Below are positions 1 through 13,275 of a stretch of DNA of 64,000 nucleotides, piece after piece. This DNA comes from Apostichopus parvimensis (lineage: Eukaryota > Echinodermata > Holothuroidea > Aspidochirotida > Stichopodidae): NCBI GenBank assembly GCA_000934455.1, contig KN886891.1, positions 7,216-71,215 on the forward strand. Reading direction: 5' to 3'. Position 1 is the first letter of the stretch. The number at the start of each line of letters is the position of its first letter. A model generated the notes under the pieces. That model made no database searches and was not told the origin of the DNA. It saw only the letters and a list, made by a program, of their open reading frames with translations. A program made the translations under genes and the position numbers.

Positions 1-46
1 CCACGAAGGAGACGACTGAAGGTGTCAAGGAATTAGATGCACACAG
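1..46 (+). CDS. Possible 3' part of a coding exon, cut by window start
   Basis: The first 46 bases end in CACACAG followed by GTATTAC, a plausible splice donor. One frame is open throughout and reads TKETTEGVKELDAH before the split codon; the other two + frames contain stops. The upstream acceptor would lie outside the window. The product is not recognised. The piece is too short to exclude chance, and the better supported gene nearby (2678-2945) is on the opposite strand, so this exon would belong to a different or overlapping transcript. Confidence 0.27.
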
Positions 47-2677
47 GTATTACTACAATTGTCATGTTAATTCAATTTGAATTTTAATGTGATCACTGAA
101 AATTTACTGCATGTGGCTTAATATGATAGTATATCAAGACTGCATATTTAAAATATTTCAAACGGAAGGTGTGTCTTTTTTCCACAAACAGATGCAACGC
201 AAATTATACAGGACTGTAGGAATTCAGTCGGAGAGAGGAAGAGGATGGCGGTTTTTGGGCTTAGGGTAAGGGAAGTAGCAAACAGTCCTTTTTGAATGTT
301 GTAACCTCACTTTGCAGGCAAGGCATCGAATTTATTAATAACCCTTCAAGCTGGAGGGGAAGTTTGGGGAGAGTGGGAGGGGGGGGGGGAGCTTTTTCTC
401 ATTTCATCATATTTCATTTTTATTTACTTTAAATCATATTAACTCATTCATCTCTGAGGTGAAGTCAGGAGGGTATGTCAGAAGTCTGCATACAAACAGC
501 TCAAGTTTAGTATGATTTTACAGATATTCCTATTCACTCCATCAACCCTTCTCTATAAATATAAATGATTTAGTTAAAGGTCCCATCAGGATGCTACTCA
601 CTATGTGCCTCCTGTGTTGCTGGTACAACAGATTTGCAGAGTTCTTAAATATTTAATAAGACACTTTCAAGTCCAAGGCCAAATGCTTTAATATGCGAAG
701 CACAATTGCATTAATACCATTGGGACTTACAAGAGAAAATATTAAATATTGTCCCACATTTTCATGTTTTTTTTTATATAAATTCATTTTTTAAATTTTT
801 TATTCATTTTCAGTGCATATTCATTCAAAACTTTGTTGTGTTGTATGAAAGGAGATTAAAGACATTGTTTAACTTTAAAGAGGGATTAATAGACCACTGT
901 ATAAGCAACAGAGACCAATTCTTGGTAAAAGCAGGTTCTTCAATACAAAGAGGAACTGTTACTTGAATAATCTTTCTGCCCCCCCTCCCCCCACTCTCTC
1001 CTCCCCCAATCTTCAACCCCCTTTGGGTAACTCCAACCAGCACAATATACAGTTCTTAAATGAAATTTATTAATGATACAGAACATGTATTATATATCTT
1101 TAGAGGATTAGCATATTTTGCAAGGGTTATTAGGTGGTCTGAGTTGATTATTTGCCAACCAAGACTATAGTCCATACAGAGGTGGTGGTCAAAGACTGGG
1201 TTTACTAGCAGATCAAAGAAACTCACAAGACTAAGTAAAATTGTGGTTCTTCTCCTTATTTCTTCAGTTCATCTCTTAGAGGACAAACTAGTGCTGGTCT
1301 GACAACCAACAAAATTTCCTAATTTATAATATAAACTCTGATTATTTGGCCACTGGTGGGTGCACAGACCTTTTTAAGGTGATATTAAGGTCACTCAGAG
1401 TTGACAGTTTCCACAAGTTTTTGGGACTTTGACCAAGAAAGCCATTTAAAACAAACAGGTGCAAATTACTGTTGAAATGCTTCTCAACAAAAGTTCACGA
1501 ATGAAATATGAGTAAACAAAAGTTCACGAAGGAATATGAGTAATTTAGTAAAATTCGCCTAGCTTGAGAATTTCAGTTAACCAGGAGTAAACATAAATAC
1601 CTGAACAGTAGGACCACCCTTTATGACATTCATAACTTGTAAAATGTTTAAATATAAAGTAAAGATTTCCAATGCATGTACTAAATTGGTCAAAGGAATA
1701 AAACAAGGTGGCACAACAGTGGGACCTTCATAAACTTTAAATATGGTCTTTATTGTTTGGCTGCCTAGTTGGAAAAGACTTCTGGAAAGAAGCCATCTAA
1801 GTGAAATGCAAGATATTTTTGTTTTATAGTTGCAGGTTGTAAGTAGATTGGAGACAAAAACTTTTGATTTTTGGGGGATTCTTCAGCCAATCACATAGAG
1901 TTTATACTTATAGTGTAGAAGATCAATCTGTTGTTAAATCCAAATTTCATATTTGAATTTCTTTTGTCAATTTGTGATGTTAATTGATACTCCTCGTAGC
2001 CATGGCGATCAAGATTCTTCCCTTCTTTTGTGTTTCAAGTAGTAACATAATTAATAATTGACGCTACAGCTGGATTAGGATCAAATTGCCAGGCCTACTA
2101 AATATTTCAATATTTGCATACATTAACCCGCAAAGGCTTTTTACAAAGTATGCGGATAAGGACTTCCTTTAATTGTTGTAAAATTCTCTTCACAACACTG
2201 AAGGCGAAATGATCAAAACTAGTTGACATTTTGAAAGAGAATCTTCCAAGGTTTTTGTTTACAATATAGTATGCATTTTAGATACTGTAGATCTGTTAAA
2301 TCTACATAGTGAATAAACAGTAAAAGATGTCAATAGGATACCGCAAGTAGCAATCAAACACCCAAAACTGTAAATCTTAAGCAAAATGAGCTCCATTTAA
2401 TAGACAAGCTGTAGAATACATCCACATTTTGAAATGTTAACTGATAGTAAGGAAAGGTGATCTTGCCTTAGGGACATAAAGGATTAAAATAAAGAATGTA
2501 TGCATGCAACAAAAAAAGAAAGAAGCTTGTCCAGGTTGGAGGACTCTAACCGTAAACATACATATAAGCTTATATACTTTCCTCCCCTCCCCCTCTCCCC
2601 CCCAAAAAAAACCCACCCCCCCAAAAAAAAAAATTGGCACTGGTACAAAAGTTTCATAAAATGTTTTCAATACTCAC
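47..2677. other. Non-coding stretch, likely intron of the minus-strand gene
   Basis: No convincing exon was found. It holds a run of nine or more G near 380-390, a C-rich patch at 976-1020, and a two-copy ~26-bp tandem duplication at about 1488-1538 (AAAGTTCACGAA units). The right boundary is the splice donor of the exon at 2678-2945, so most of this stretch should be intron 1 of that gene if the exon call is right. Confidence 0.45.
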
Positions 2678-2945
2678 TAGATTGTCGATGAAGCTCAAAA
2701 CTGAATATGCCGGTAGCTTGATAACAGTCTTGATTTCTCTGTGCCCTGGCTTGCATGAGCTTTGATAGAGATATTGGTTTGTGCTCGTTGATCACAGTAC
2801 AAGTTTGTTGGGTGACTGGTCCACTGCCATTCCCCATCTTGGAGGCGGTAATATTAGAAGGTGAGGAGGGCTCCGTTTCCTTTTCAACTTTCACCGTGAC
2901 TGCAGGTAAAGGCAAAGACGAAGTCGCTGAGTTTGTTTTCTTCAT
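2678..2945 (-). CDS. First coding exon of an unrecognised, possibly regulatory protein
   Basis: On the minus strand an ATG (2943-2945) opens 89 codons that end at CAATCTA followed by GTGAGT, a strong donor at 2672-2677 (phase 1). The protein starts MKKTNSATSSLPLPAVTVKV and is rich in Ser, Thr, Pro and charged residues. It contains a VKVEKE stretch that fits a sumoylation consensus (hydrophobic-K-x-E) and ends with a basic helix-like part around SLSKLMQARAQRN. Such disordered, sumoylatable N-termini are common in transcription factors and cofactors, but I do not recognise the family. The frame stays open upstream of the ATG for about 30 more codons (reading AVRIRDNSCSARETF), so an upstream exon joining near 3005-3045 is a possible alternative to a start at this Met. 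The rest of the gene lies left of the window. Confidence 0.68.
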
Positions 2946-4560
2946 TTTTAGCACAGATTCATCGGAAAAAGTTTCCCTTGCAGAGCAAGAATTGTCACGG
3001 ATTCTAACTGCATAAGGAGGCCGAAAAATGTTACCTGTGGTTCGTACGAATTATTTTAACGCAGCTTTTATTGCCCTCCTTTCCCGATCTCCGGCACACT
3101 AAATTTCTATTTCCTTTTAATATTTCCACTCTATTTCCACTCTTTTTCCACCAAAAATGAAAGTAAAGCAGGCTTATTTACTCAGACGGTTGAAAATTCA
3201 CTCGTCTTTGGGTGGGCAACAATTTTAATGTCATTTATGAAACACTACCGAAGCAATTGACCTATATAGAAACTAATAACAGCACACATATAAACATGAA
3301 GAAGCACAATGAGAACCCATATAGTATCTTGCCCGTACTACAAACGACAATACCAGAATGAAGTGCACTCCGTTTTCGAAAGTACTCAAAGAGATTAATC
3401 CCGGCATCACAATAATGAAACTCTCTAACTTCCTTTAGTCCAAAAGCGAGTCGCCACGAAAGTACTCCATGACCTTCATAGGTTCGCTGTTAAAATCATT
3501 AACTAGACATTCATCCCATCGGCTTTCCAAAGTTTCCAAACAAAAATCCGCAGATATTACAAAAATTTGGGTTTTCGCTGTTCCGTTTCGGATTTTTATA
3601 CAAAAGAAAGAAGAAAAAAAAATTCCAAACTTTGGAAATTGGTATTCATTAGCTGCAACTTTGTTGCTTTATAAGATCAAAATTTTGTGTAGACCTTGGA
3701 TTTAGTCCTAGTTTTATCATCATCCAGGGATAAGCTACTGCAAGGCATGGATACGGCTTTCCCAGCATATATATATATATATGTATGCTACACGTTCAGG
3801 TAAAAATCCTCGTCAAGCCTTCCTTTTCCTCCTCCTGTCACAATTCCTTTGCTTTAAATCATTCAGCTGCTTCCAACTTCCTGAGAAAAACAACCTGCAA
3901 CATTCACTTATCTGACAAACTCAGCCACAGCTGCACATACACACTGCCAACAGAGTAACAATTTAACAATTTATTTCCAGAAGAGAGCACAATCCTGGGC
4001 TGCTGCAGCACACAATGCCGATCCTCCGATTCCCAACCGATGAACTTGACAGACTGCGTCTCAGTCGTAGTAGTTCCGTTGGAGAAGAAGAGAGAATCCG
4101 CCGTGGAGGAGAACTGATGAAGATGATGATGATGATGATGCTGTTGCAGCCAGTGCTACTACTAACTGCGGCTAGTGAGTAGTTCTAGCTGTGAGGGTGA
4201 GAGTTCCCTGTGCACTCACGAGAGATGCTCCTCAGCAGACTCCTGAGAATGAAGAGACATTATTACCAACACGCCTCTGGGAATGGACACATCTGCTTCT
4301 TGGCTAATTATTTTACGGAGTGAAAAGAAGAAAAAAAAAACAAGGGAAGGAGAGAGACAGAGAGAGGGAGAGGAAAGTCTTAAAAAGGAAAAAAAGAAAA
4401 AAAAAAAAGAACGAGAATTTCCTGCGTTTGATGTCGGGAGGGGAAGACTGTGAGGAAGGTCAGGTGTGCACGAAAAAAATTATCCCGTGTTTCCAGTTTC
4501 GGGAGATACGTTTTGTGACTGCAAGGAAGTAACCACTTAATTAAAAAAAAATCTGCTGGA
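2946..4560 (-). promoter_or_regulatory. Probable 5' flank / 5'UTR region of the minus-strand gene
   Basis: This segment lies just upstream of the minus exon. It is locally richer in CpG than the rest of the window (around 3060-3110 and 4015-4110), carries a (GAT)n tract at about 4122-4140 and a purine-rich tract at 4321-4405. No clear TATA box or initiator could be fixed. The call rests on position and composition only. Confidence 0.3.
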
Positions 4561-7500
4561 TCATCTGAAATGCTTTTTCAGTCTTTTGACGACTTGACCA
4601 GACCCCCCAAAAATGACTAACCAAAGAGTCAAAACAGCAGAATTCACAAAAAATTCGAAAATAAAAAAGAATGACGTGCGGCCTTCTGTGTCCTAACAGA
4701 AAGATAACGAAAGTTCCTATAAGGGAGATAACGATATCCTTTTCACATTAAATGCTTCCTGTTCACATGAAATGTTCTTCTCTCTTTAATACAGGATAGC
4801 GGGTGGTATATTTGTGCAAATAATTGTCACAAGACACCAAATCGAAACCAACTGAGATCTACAAAGACAAAACAAAAGAGGTTGTTTGGTCCAAGAAAAG
4901 ATGGTCTGATTTTAAGAATAAAAGGATAAGGCTTATTTCGAGGGCAGGTAGATCATTAATTCCATGACATTTTCTGAATATGTTCATCAAGTGCCACTGG
5001 TCGGTGGTGCTCTGTTGTATCTTCCAGATTAATTCAAGAAGCACGAGTGTTTTCAGTCAACAATTCTTCCAGGATAATAATTTTGCTGACTTTTTACCCG
5101 GTAGTGAAATTTGAGAGAAAGTGGGATAAAAAACAAGAACTGTCAGATGGATTAGCCATAAAGTAATAATCCTTGGAAGGCCTGTCTGTAAACTGAAAAT
5201 GAAGAAAATGCTCTGTTAACTGTCCAAATGCCCCAAAGTAACAATTTCTCTTTTTGCCTTTTTTCCTTTTCTGTCCGCCGTGATCGGTGATGTAATCAAA
5301 TTTTTTTCCCGAGATTTTCGACCTCCCCTCCAACAACTGGTGGGGATGCGAGACTGCAGGCAAACTGCTCTTACTAAAACTGTGTGGCTGTGGGTGTCTC
5401 TTCAGACAAGTACTAGGCAATAATACTACTACAAGTCTGTTTTCAGTCTGCAAAGCTTCAAATAATTCTCTACCACATGTCACACATGGGGAGTTTTACC
5501 ATTCTCTCTTCGCCAGAGCCCTGTGTTATTTTCACCTCCCCAGCTGTTGGCTATAAATCCCAGGCATTCCATTGCCTGCTAAGTGAGAAGTAGTCCAGCT
5601 GTCCCTGCTAATAACCAGGAGTGATAAATCTGTATCCTGTGGGGGGGAGAGAGAGTGTAGAATATAGGAGTAGTTGTGATTGGTTCAAGCTGTTCATACT
5701 TGCTGCAAATTGTGATATTACATGCCCGACTGTCGTGCGGCCAGTGTAAACTGCAAAGTGCATCCCATTCAAACTCCTTTCCACCGTGTGTGTGTGTGTG
5801 TGTGTAAACATGTTTTGTTGTTTGCGGTCAGCCCAAAACCAATGTGTTTGGTAATTGGTCGATAACAATTTTTCTTTATCAGGGGGGTTGGGAGGCAGGG
5901 TGGGGGTGGGGGAGGGAAGCAAAAAGCGGCAACTATGCATACTGTTCCTTCATTGTTTAATAATCAATCATGTAAATCTTCTTTCAATCTGTGGGAGGAC
6001 TTGCTGACTTTCTCAGTGTATGAGGAAAGCAGGAACTACCATTATTCAGGCATCGTCACTATTATTATATAATCAATTATAATAAAACATACATCAACTA
6101 TTGACAGTATCAAGGAAAACAATTTTCTTCTAATAACAGATCGGTTTTCAAGAATGTAGTGGCAAAAGCCAATACAATCTATGTGACTGAGATGTAATAT
6201 GTGTTAATTTTCAAAGAGTGGAAATGTAAATCACGAAAGAAAATCACTTTATGTCCGCGAATTTCTCGAATACGTAACGCCTTTTAAGGTGTAATATGAG
6301 GGACTTGTTGAAACAATTGTTCCGCGGCGGGTCCAAAAACTGCCAAACACCTTTTTATTTGTAAAGCATGTTATCTGTTGTTGCATACATAGCATTTTGA
6401 CATGCCATACCAGAAATAGTATTTCCCTTGCGTGCTTAATGTTTGTAATTTCACAATTGAACCAAGGTTACAGCTATATTGCAACTAGTTACTACAATCC
6501 GTCAGCCTTCAAAATCCTTGGCAACTCCTCCAAGATTCCACAAATTCTCCACAAATATCAATACCGTGGATTGTCCTATTTGAACATGATGAAACAATAC
6601 TCATCACCCCGACAAAGGTGCAATCAGCTGTTAATTAGTTTAATTACATGATGATAATAACAACACTAACATATTATCTGATATGCAAATTAGGCTGTCT
6701 GCTGAAGAAAAAAAAGTTTCATCAACCATCAACCTTGGGTAAGGGTTGATACTGGCATTGTGAAGTTTCGTCTCTCGGAACAAAGTAAAAACCCAAAAGG
6801 TGCATTCACTTACTTAATTAGCTTCATAAGTTAATGACAAAAACAGTATTCACAACACACCTGCTATTCAAATTAAGAAACAGTGGTATAATAATCTGTG
6901 AAGTTTGCAGGTGTATAGACTAAGTGTAGATTAATCTATTAGGTAATGCAAACTGACTTTCTAGAGGTGCAGATAATAGGTCCACTAAAGAAGGGTGGGG
7001 GGCAAGGGAGGGATATTTTCAGGGTCCCTGGATAAGTTTTAGTGATGAGAGTGTATTGCAAACACAAACAACAGATTTTGTTTTTGAGTTTTCACACTGC
7101 AGGAGACATTTGATCTTGTAAACACAACCTGCTATGTTCATAACAAGAGTCACAAAGTTGCTGATAACATCCTTTGAAGACCCTGCTTAAAGTTCATCAG
7201 TGTAGTGTCATCAAAGTTTTGTTACAATTGGCAACAATTTGATGTTACAAATTTCCAAAAACTGCTCTGCATGGTTCGGAGAACATGCAATATATACAAA
7301 TTATAAAAATGAGCGCCAGCAGCCAAAGGCTCTATTTATCTGAAATGCAGGATCACACTGACTAAGGGGCCAGTTTGTCTCTCGCTTGATGGGGGGGGGG
7401 GGTGTTACCATGACACAGAGACTATTTCTCTCTGGAATGTTAGGCTCACAGAGAAAGGAAAGTCTCACAGGCACTCACTGTAAGTACCAATAACCTTTGT

Positions 7501-10473
7501 CATATCAAGAAAGAACAGTCACATTCCTATATGTGACATATAGACACACTGATGTCTGAATAAAAGGATATTTTCTTTCACCAATTTTGAGCTAGCATAT
7601 CATTTTCATAATTGTATATTAATGAATGAGAAGAGTACATGACATTGTTTATATACACTGTGAATTATTTTTCACAACTGTCAAAGCAAAAGTCATCTAA
7701 ATGTATAAATCACACAGAAAATGACCATTTTTGCAATCATTTGAGATGACCTGTTGATCCCTTGACCAAATTCCTAGATGATTGTATGTTTTGGTGAAGA
7801 CCTACAGAGCCCCTTCACAAAACTAACTACTGGACTGAATCTGACCAAACTATGTTCACCAAAAAGAAAATCATACCATTGGAAAATTCACAGATTGATT
7901 GTAGCTATAATTTGGAGTTATCATGTTTGAAAGGAAATACAGACTTTGGCACCTGTTGACCTCAAAAAGGTAAAGGTCGGAATTAGCTTATATGACAATA
8001 CCCACCACTCTTCCTCTCTTCTTTCTGCAAACCCCCTCACCCTCCCCACCCCACCTCTCCCCACCCAGCCCCACCCCACTGCTCTCTTTCCCCTCTGGCT
8101 ACCTAAAACAGGTTGAGACCACCTCTCTGATGGGTATAGAATCATAATAGCAATGCATGGTAAATGTCTTTCATGTCCAATCCTGGTTACTAGAATGTTC
8201 TCAACAGAAGAATTATAACGGAAACATAGCTCTGTGAGGGTCACAACTGCCAAATCTAAACTTTGAACAGTTTTTTTTCAGTTTTTTTTTTGGTCTCTTC
8301 CTATGTTTGTGTTTTAAGTTATCTTTATAACCTATTTCCCTAAAGGACACTCACAACTTCCCTCCTGAAGAAGAAAAGTCCTAAAAATAAGTGTAGTGAC
8401 CCTGTGAACACCTGCAGGATGAGAGGGATGTTTACATCATTTTGACACAGGCAGACCAACCAATTAAACATTACCACTAAGATCAAATACAGGGTGACAT
8501 TGGGGCACATGTTGGCTCCAAATCTATTTTTAGGGTTCACATAGTGTATGTGATATGTCCAGACCGAATACCTTCCCTACCAGATGCTGTGCATTTTTTG
8601 ATGGCAGTTCGTAAATCGTGGAATTTAAACCTCGTCCAGGTTTGACACTTCTGGTTAAATTGATACTTTGCCAGTCTCACATAATTTACAACAGTTGGAA
8701 TTGTGTATCAAAAAAGTGGTCACATGACACGACGATGTTAACCTTGAATGGGCAAACTCCATGTAGCCTATTGTTCGTTCGCCCGAATTACCCATATATC
8801 ACAAATTACCCGTATATATCACAGTTATGAATACTTGGTGTGCTCATGCACATATTTTAACAGCAGCTCTAGGACACACTCTATTGCTTTTACTTAATTA
8901 ACAGTGTATTATTAAAGCAAATGTCCAATTACACTTCTCAAGATTCTTTTGAAGAAAAGGAAACAAAAATGTGCGAAAAGTTCTATTAAACTGATTTTTC
9001 AGTATAAAGAGTGATAAATCTTCTAAACATGTTCTTGTTGAAAATATGATTTTTTTTCTAAAATTTTGAAATGTCTGATATTAATGTTGCTTCAAGCGTC
9101 AATGGCTCCCGGAGAATATACTACATCCTACAACTTATACATGCAACCCTCAACCTCCCCACCCCCCCCCACCACCCTCACTTCTCTTCTTGAAGAAAAG
9201 AAGTGCTTTTTATATAGATCTCTCACCGATGCCTGAAGACAAAATGTGTATACTTTTCTAGACTTCTCAACAAATACTAATCATGGTCAAAGTATCAACT
9301 ATATCATAAATACCAATCAAAAGATGTAACACTCCTTCTAACCCCCTACCCCCCTCCCCAACCCCAGCCCCATTTTGCATTTCTTCCCCTCTATCCCTTC
9401 CAATATTCACAAAATCCTCTGACAGTATTTAGGCCAATAGTCTACCATCACCATTAGGATTAAATAGATATGTCATTTTTGTCAGGCTGTATTACACTTT
9501 TCTTAAATTTTGTCTACTTAGTTCTTTTTTTTTCAGTCACTTTCTCATTTCTCATAATGAAATTACATCATCACAGTTAGTAAGTGCATTGACTTAAATA
9601 GTACCCTCTTTAATACTAACAGTACACCCGAAGAAAAAAACAAAACCACAACAAAAACAACAAAAGCAGATCCATAAAGTAATTGCTGAAAAGTAAACAA
9701 TTAGTTTTACCTGTAGCAGTATAGAGCCAACAGAGATAAATTCAGTCGATGTACTCTAACACACACAGTATGGACAATGAAGACATGCACGCTTGCATTT
9801 TGTAGCTTCCGTCCCGAGCAGGCCTGGTCTATGTTTCGTACTGATTTTGTAGGTACCATGTGTGTGCTGGGAGATGTTAGAGTGTGCTACAGCTGCAGGG
9901 AGAATGACAGCAAAACAAGTATATATCTGAGCTATGAATGATTGCACATGCTATGAAAATGATTATCATATCAATACATCTAATAAAAAAAAAGGAAAAT
10001 TAAAGAACATTGTAAATATTAGGATAACATTCCCTGCTGTGTTATGTGACTTATTAAGTGGTTACTATATATATTTTCTTTTGTCACAGTGCAGGATTTT
10101 AATTTCTTGTGAGCAAACTTTCCAGTTCCTAAAAGAAAACACTTTAAATATATTACAAGTTTTGGATCCTTCTCCTTCTCACTTGTCAGGGTTTGGTCTC
10201 TGAATATGTTCAGGGGAAAGCTCTATGCACAGACAGGTGAAAAACATTTTACGGGATAGGGATGAACAAATTATCTTCTTCTCTCTTTTAATGATTTGTG
10301 AGGTGAGAGGAAAGACCACCACTTCCTCTCAGGGTTATAACATGTGTTATTTGAACATATAACAACTAATCATGGTCAATAGTGTAGTATAGGTCAAACA
10401 AGATGCTGGGGAAGGGGTGGGGGATGGGGAGAAGGACAAGTTCTACTAAAGGATCAATGTTTCATTTACTTGA
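4561..10473. other. Long stretch with no supported gene
   Basis: I see no exon with matching splice sites and coding-like content. A 129-codon open frame on the minus strand (5094-5483) has no recognisable domain. The stretch contains a (GT)n run (5785-5805), G or C tracts near 5641, 7391 and 9160, and a two-copy ~21-bp duplication near 8780-8823. It is probably intron or intergenic DNA. Confidence 0.4.
5785..5805. repeat. (GT)n microsatellite
   Basis: An uninterrupted run of about ten GT dinucleotides. Confidence 0.9.
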
Positions 10474-10612
10474 CAGTTATATTGTGCTGTGCTTTATCAA
10501 ACACCAAGAGAATGGGAAAGAATGGAGTGTGGGAGGGGAGTTCTTATACATTCTGACCTGTTGGGTGGGGGGTCTGTTATATTGTGTTTTGTAGTGCTTC
10601 ATCAATCACCAC

Positions 10613-11698
10613 GAGCATAGGCGTAGGAGCCCAATTTGATTTGGGGGGGCTGTAACGACTTGCCCGAAAAATATAACCAAAATTTTCCGCGCGCGTTCAA
10701 CATCTTAATGTGCATATCATATAGGCATGCATCGTTTATTACACCGCATGCCAATAACATACAATCATTTGCCGTGTTATAATTGGCATACTAATTGGCG
10801 TACATTTCAGTTCGGGGGGCAGAAAGGGTTGTGCCCAAAAGTTCCTGTGTCACTATCAGAGCCGTATAAATGTATGGCTCTGGACACTGTCTAAGCGGAG
10901 CGCCACCATCGGTTGGCGCGTAGCGTAGAAGATTTTTTTTGGCAAAAAATGCCTCCCAGATTGCCGGAAATGGCACTTCTGAGGCCTTGCAAGTTGCATC
11001 TAAACATTCTTTATTTTATAATCTCACGTTTTAGAAATTTACATTTCCCCAAAAATTTGGTAAATTAGAAGAAGAAAAAATGGTAACATCACTTTGAAGG
11101 GGAAAACTAGGACAGTATATTTTTTAAGCTCCTATTTAGTAACCGTATTTATTATTTTAACACAGTACTAAGCTACCTCCAGAAAAACATACATTGTTCA
11201 AGGACACGTAGGCGGGATAATGTCGCTGTGTTGGGTGAGACTGCAATTTGTCTAAAAAAATATAAAAAATAACAAAGAATATGATGAACCTGTACTTCTA
11301 GGCTTGTAGGCACTCCCCCCCCCACCCCCACCATCCATGAAAAAGAAAATGTTTCTTATATACACAGCTCATGTCGGTGATGTCCAGGTATACAGTTGAC
11401 TAGTTAGAAAAAATGTTTACTGCGGTTTTTTTCTGTGGCCAAAGATGTCGATAATCGGTGGTGTTACACGGAAATATTCGGGCATTATGATGCTAAATAA
11501 AGAATATCATTAGGCATATATTAATATTAATGTCACAAAACAAATAACACAAAACGCTCTCCACGGAATTGTCGGGCAAAACTTTGAAAAAGATTCGGAC
11601 AAGCTACTGCATATTTACATATATATATTTTTTTCTCCTCTTAGGCTGCCCGAATTTTTCAGGACTTTTGCCCGAATTTCTTGTCCTCTGGAAATTTG
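10613..11698 (+). mobile_element. Interspersed element inserted in the minisatellite (family shared with 54.1-54.6 kb)
   Basis: The minisatellite unit breaks off after ATCAATCACCACGAG and is replaced by unrelated, CpG-bearing DNA that begins CATAGGCGTAGGAGCC and runs to the gap. The part at about 10811-10995 matches the reverse complement of 54455-54610. Shared blocks include AAGCGGAGCGCCACCA, TTGCCGGAAATG and GGCCTTGCAA, with many substitutions. The match marks a diverged repeat family. No transposase frame is visible, and the right end is lost in the gap. A non-autonomous DNA transposon or an internal fragment of a larger element are both possible. Confidence 0.6.
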
Positions 11699-12423
11699 NN
11701 NNNNNNNNNNNNNNNNNNNNNNNNNNNNNNNNNNNNNNNNNNNNNNNNNNNNNNNNNNNNNNNNNNNNNNNNNNNNNNNNNNNNNNNNNNNNNNNNNNNN
11801 NNNNNNNNNNNNNNNNNNNNNNNNNNNNNNNNNNNNNNNNNNNNNNNNNNNNNNNNNNNNNNNNNNNNNNNNNNNNNNNNNNNNNNNNNNNNNNNNNNNN
11901 NNNNNNNNNNNNNNNNNNNNNNNNNNNNNNNNNNNNNNNNNNNNNNNNNNNNNNNNNNNNNNNNNNNNNNNNNNNNNNNNNNNNNNNNNNNNNNNNNNNN
12001 NNNNNNNNNNNNNNNNNNNNNNNNNNNNNNNNNNNNNNNNNNNNNNNNNNNNNNNNNNNNNNNNNNNNNNNNNNNNNNNNNNNNNNNNNNNNNNNNNNNN
12101 NNNNNNNNNNNNNNNNNNNNNNNNNNNNNNNNNNNNNNNNNNNNNNNNNNNNNNNNNNNNNNNNNNNNNNNNNNNNNNNNNNNNNNNNNNNNNNNNNNNN
12201 NNNNNNNNNNNNNNNNNNNNNNNNNNNNNNNNNNNNNNNNNNNNNNNNNNNNNNNNNNNNNNNNNNNNNNNNNNNNNNNNNNNNNNNNNNNNNNNNNNNN
12301 NNNNNNNNNNNNNNNNNNNNNNNNNNNNNNNNNNNNNNNNNNNNNNNNNNNNNNNNNNNNNNNNNNNNNNNNNNNNNNNNNNNNNNNNNNNNNNNNNNNN
12401 NNNNNNNNNNNNNNNNNNNNNNN
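11699..12423. other. Assembly gap (725 N)
   Basis: Run of N. Open frames computed across it are meaningless. It sits within the minisatellite and its insertion. Confidence 0.99.
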
Positions 12424-13026
12424 CTGTTATATTGTGTTTTGTAGTGCTTTATCAAAACACCAAGAGAATTGGAAAGAGTGGAGTGTGGGAGGGGAGTTCA
12501 TATGTCTGACCTGTTGGGTGGGTCTGTTATATTGTGTTGTGCTTTACTACCAACACCAAGAGAATTGGAAAGAGTGGAGTGTGGGAGGGGAGTTCTTATG
12601 TCTGACCTGCTGGGTGGGTCTGTTATATTGTGTTTTGAAGTGCTTTATCAAACACCAAGAGAACTGGAAAGAGTGGAGTGTGGGAGGGGAGTTCCTATGT
12701 CTGACCTGTATATATATTATATTGTGTTGTGCTTTATCAAACACCAAGAGAATGGGAAAGTGTGGAATGTGGGAGGGGAGTTCTTATGTCTGACCTGTTG
12801 GGTGGCACACAAATGCAATAAACTTACCCCTGGCAAGGTAAATATATGATACTCCGTTGGAATGCACATTTTGAATGTTGCATTTGTGTTCCATCAGACA
12901 TGGATAGGGAGGAATAAACCTAATAGTCAGAGCAATACTTCCCCTCTCCCTGGGAGTATTAATATCCCTCTGGTGGTATAAACATGAGCACAAGTTGATT
13001 CCAACAAGTGCTAATTTTCAACAGAA

Positions 13027-13275
13027 GCCCATAATGAACACACTGGGCTACACTAGAAATATTGCAAGAATGCCCATAATGGCCATGCATGTAGGGCTAC
13101 AATAAAAATATCACAAAGATGCCCATAATGGGCTACACTAGAAATTTTGCAAGAATGCCCATAATGGCCATGCATGTAGGGCTACAATAAAACTATACCA
13201 CAAAGAAGCCCATAATGGGCTACACACTAGAAATATTCCACAGATGCCCATAAAGGCCATTATAGGCTACACTAG
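13027..13275. repeat. Tandem array of 36-50 bp units
   Basis: Six units each begin GCCCATAA and continue with a GGGCTACACTAGAAAT or GGCCATGCATGTAGGG variant. The two variants alternate, so the array is best seen as a higher-order repeat of roughly 85-100 bp made of two related halves. Confidence 0.8.

Larger units (their letters stand above)
10474..12803. repeat. ~98-bp minisatellite, interrupted by an insertion and a gap
   Basis: Units share the landmarks GTTATATTGTGTT, a CTTTATCAAACACCAAG segment, GGAGTGTGGGAGGGGAGTT and TCTGACCTGTTGGGTGGG. One full unit (10474-10572) and part of a second (10573-10612) lie on the left. Four further units lie on the right (starting near 12424, 12523, 12620 and 12708), with lengths 97-99 bp. 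Between them are an interspersed repeat (10613-11698) and an assembly gap. The array is probably longer in the real genome, because tandem copies are a usual cause of gaps. Confidence 0.85.

Noticed and set aside
5094-5483. 129-codon minus-strand open frame
   Set aside because: No domain, no splice or promoter context; length is within chance for a window of this size.
11569-12793. Long open frames across the first N run
   Set aside because: Artefacts of unknown bases; the real parts are minisatellite and inserted repeat.
12424-12849. Open frames in the ~98-bp minisatellite
   Set aside because: Unit length is not kept to a multiple of three and the predicted peptides only repeat the array.
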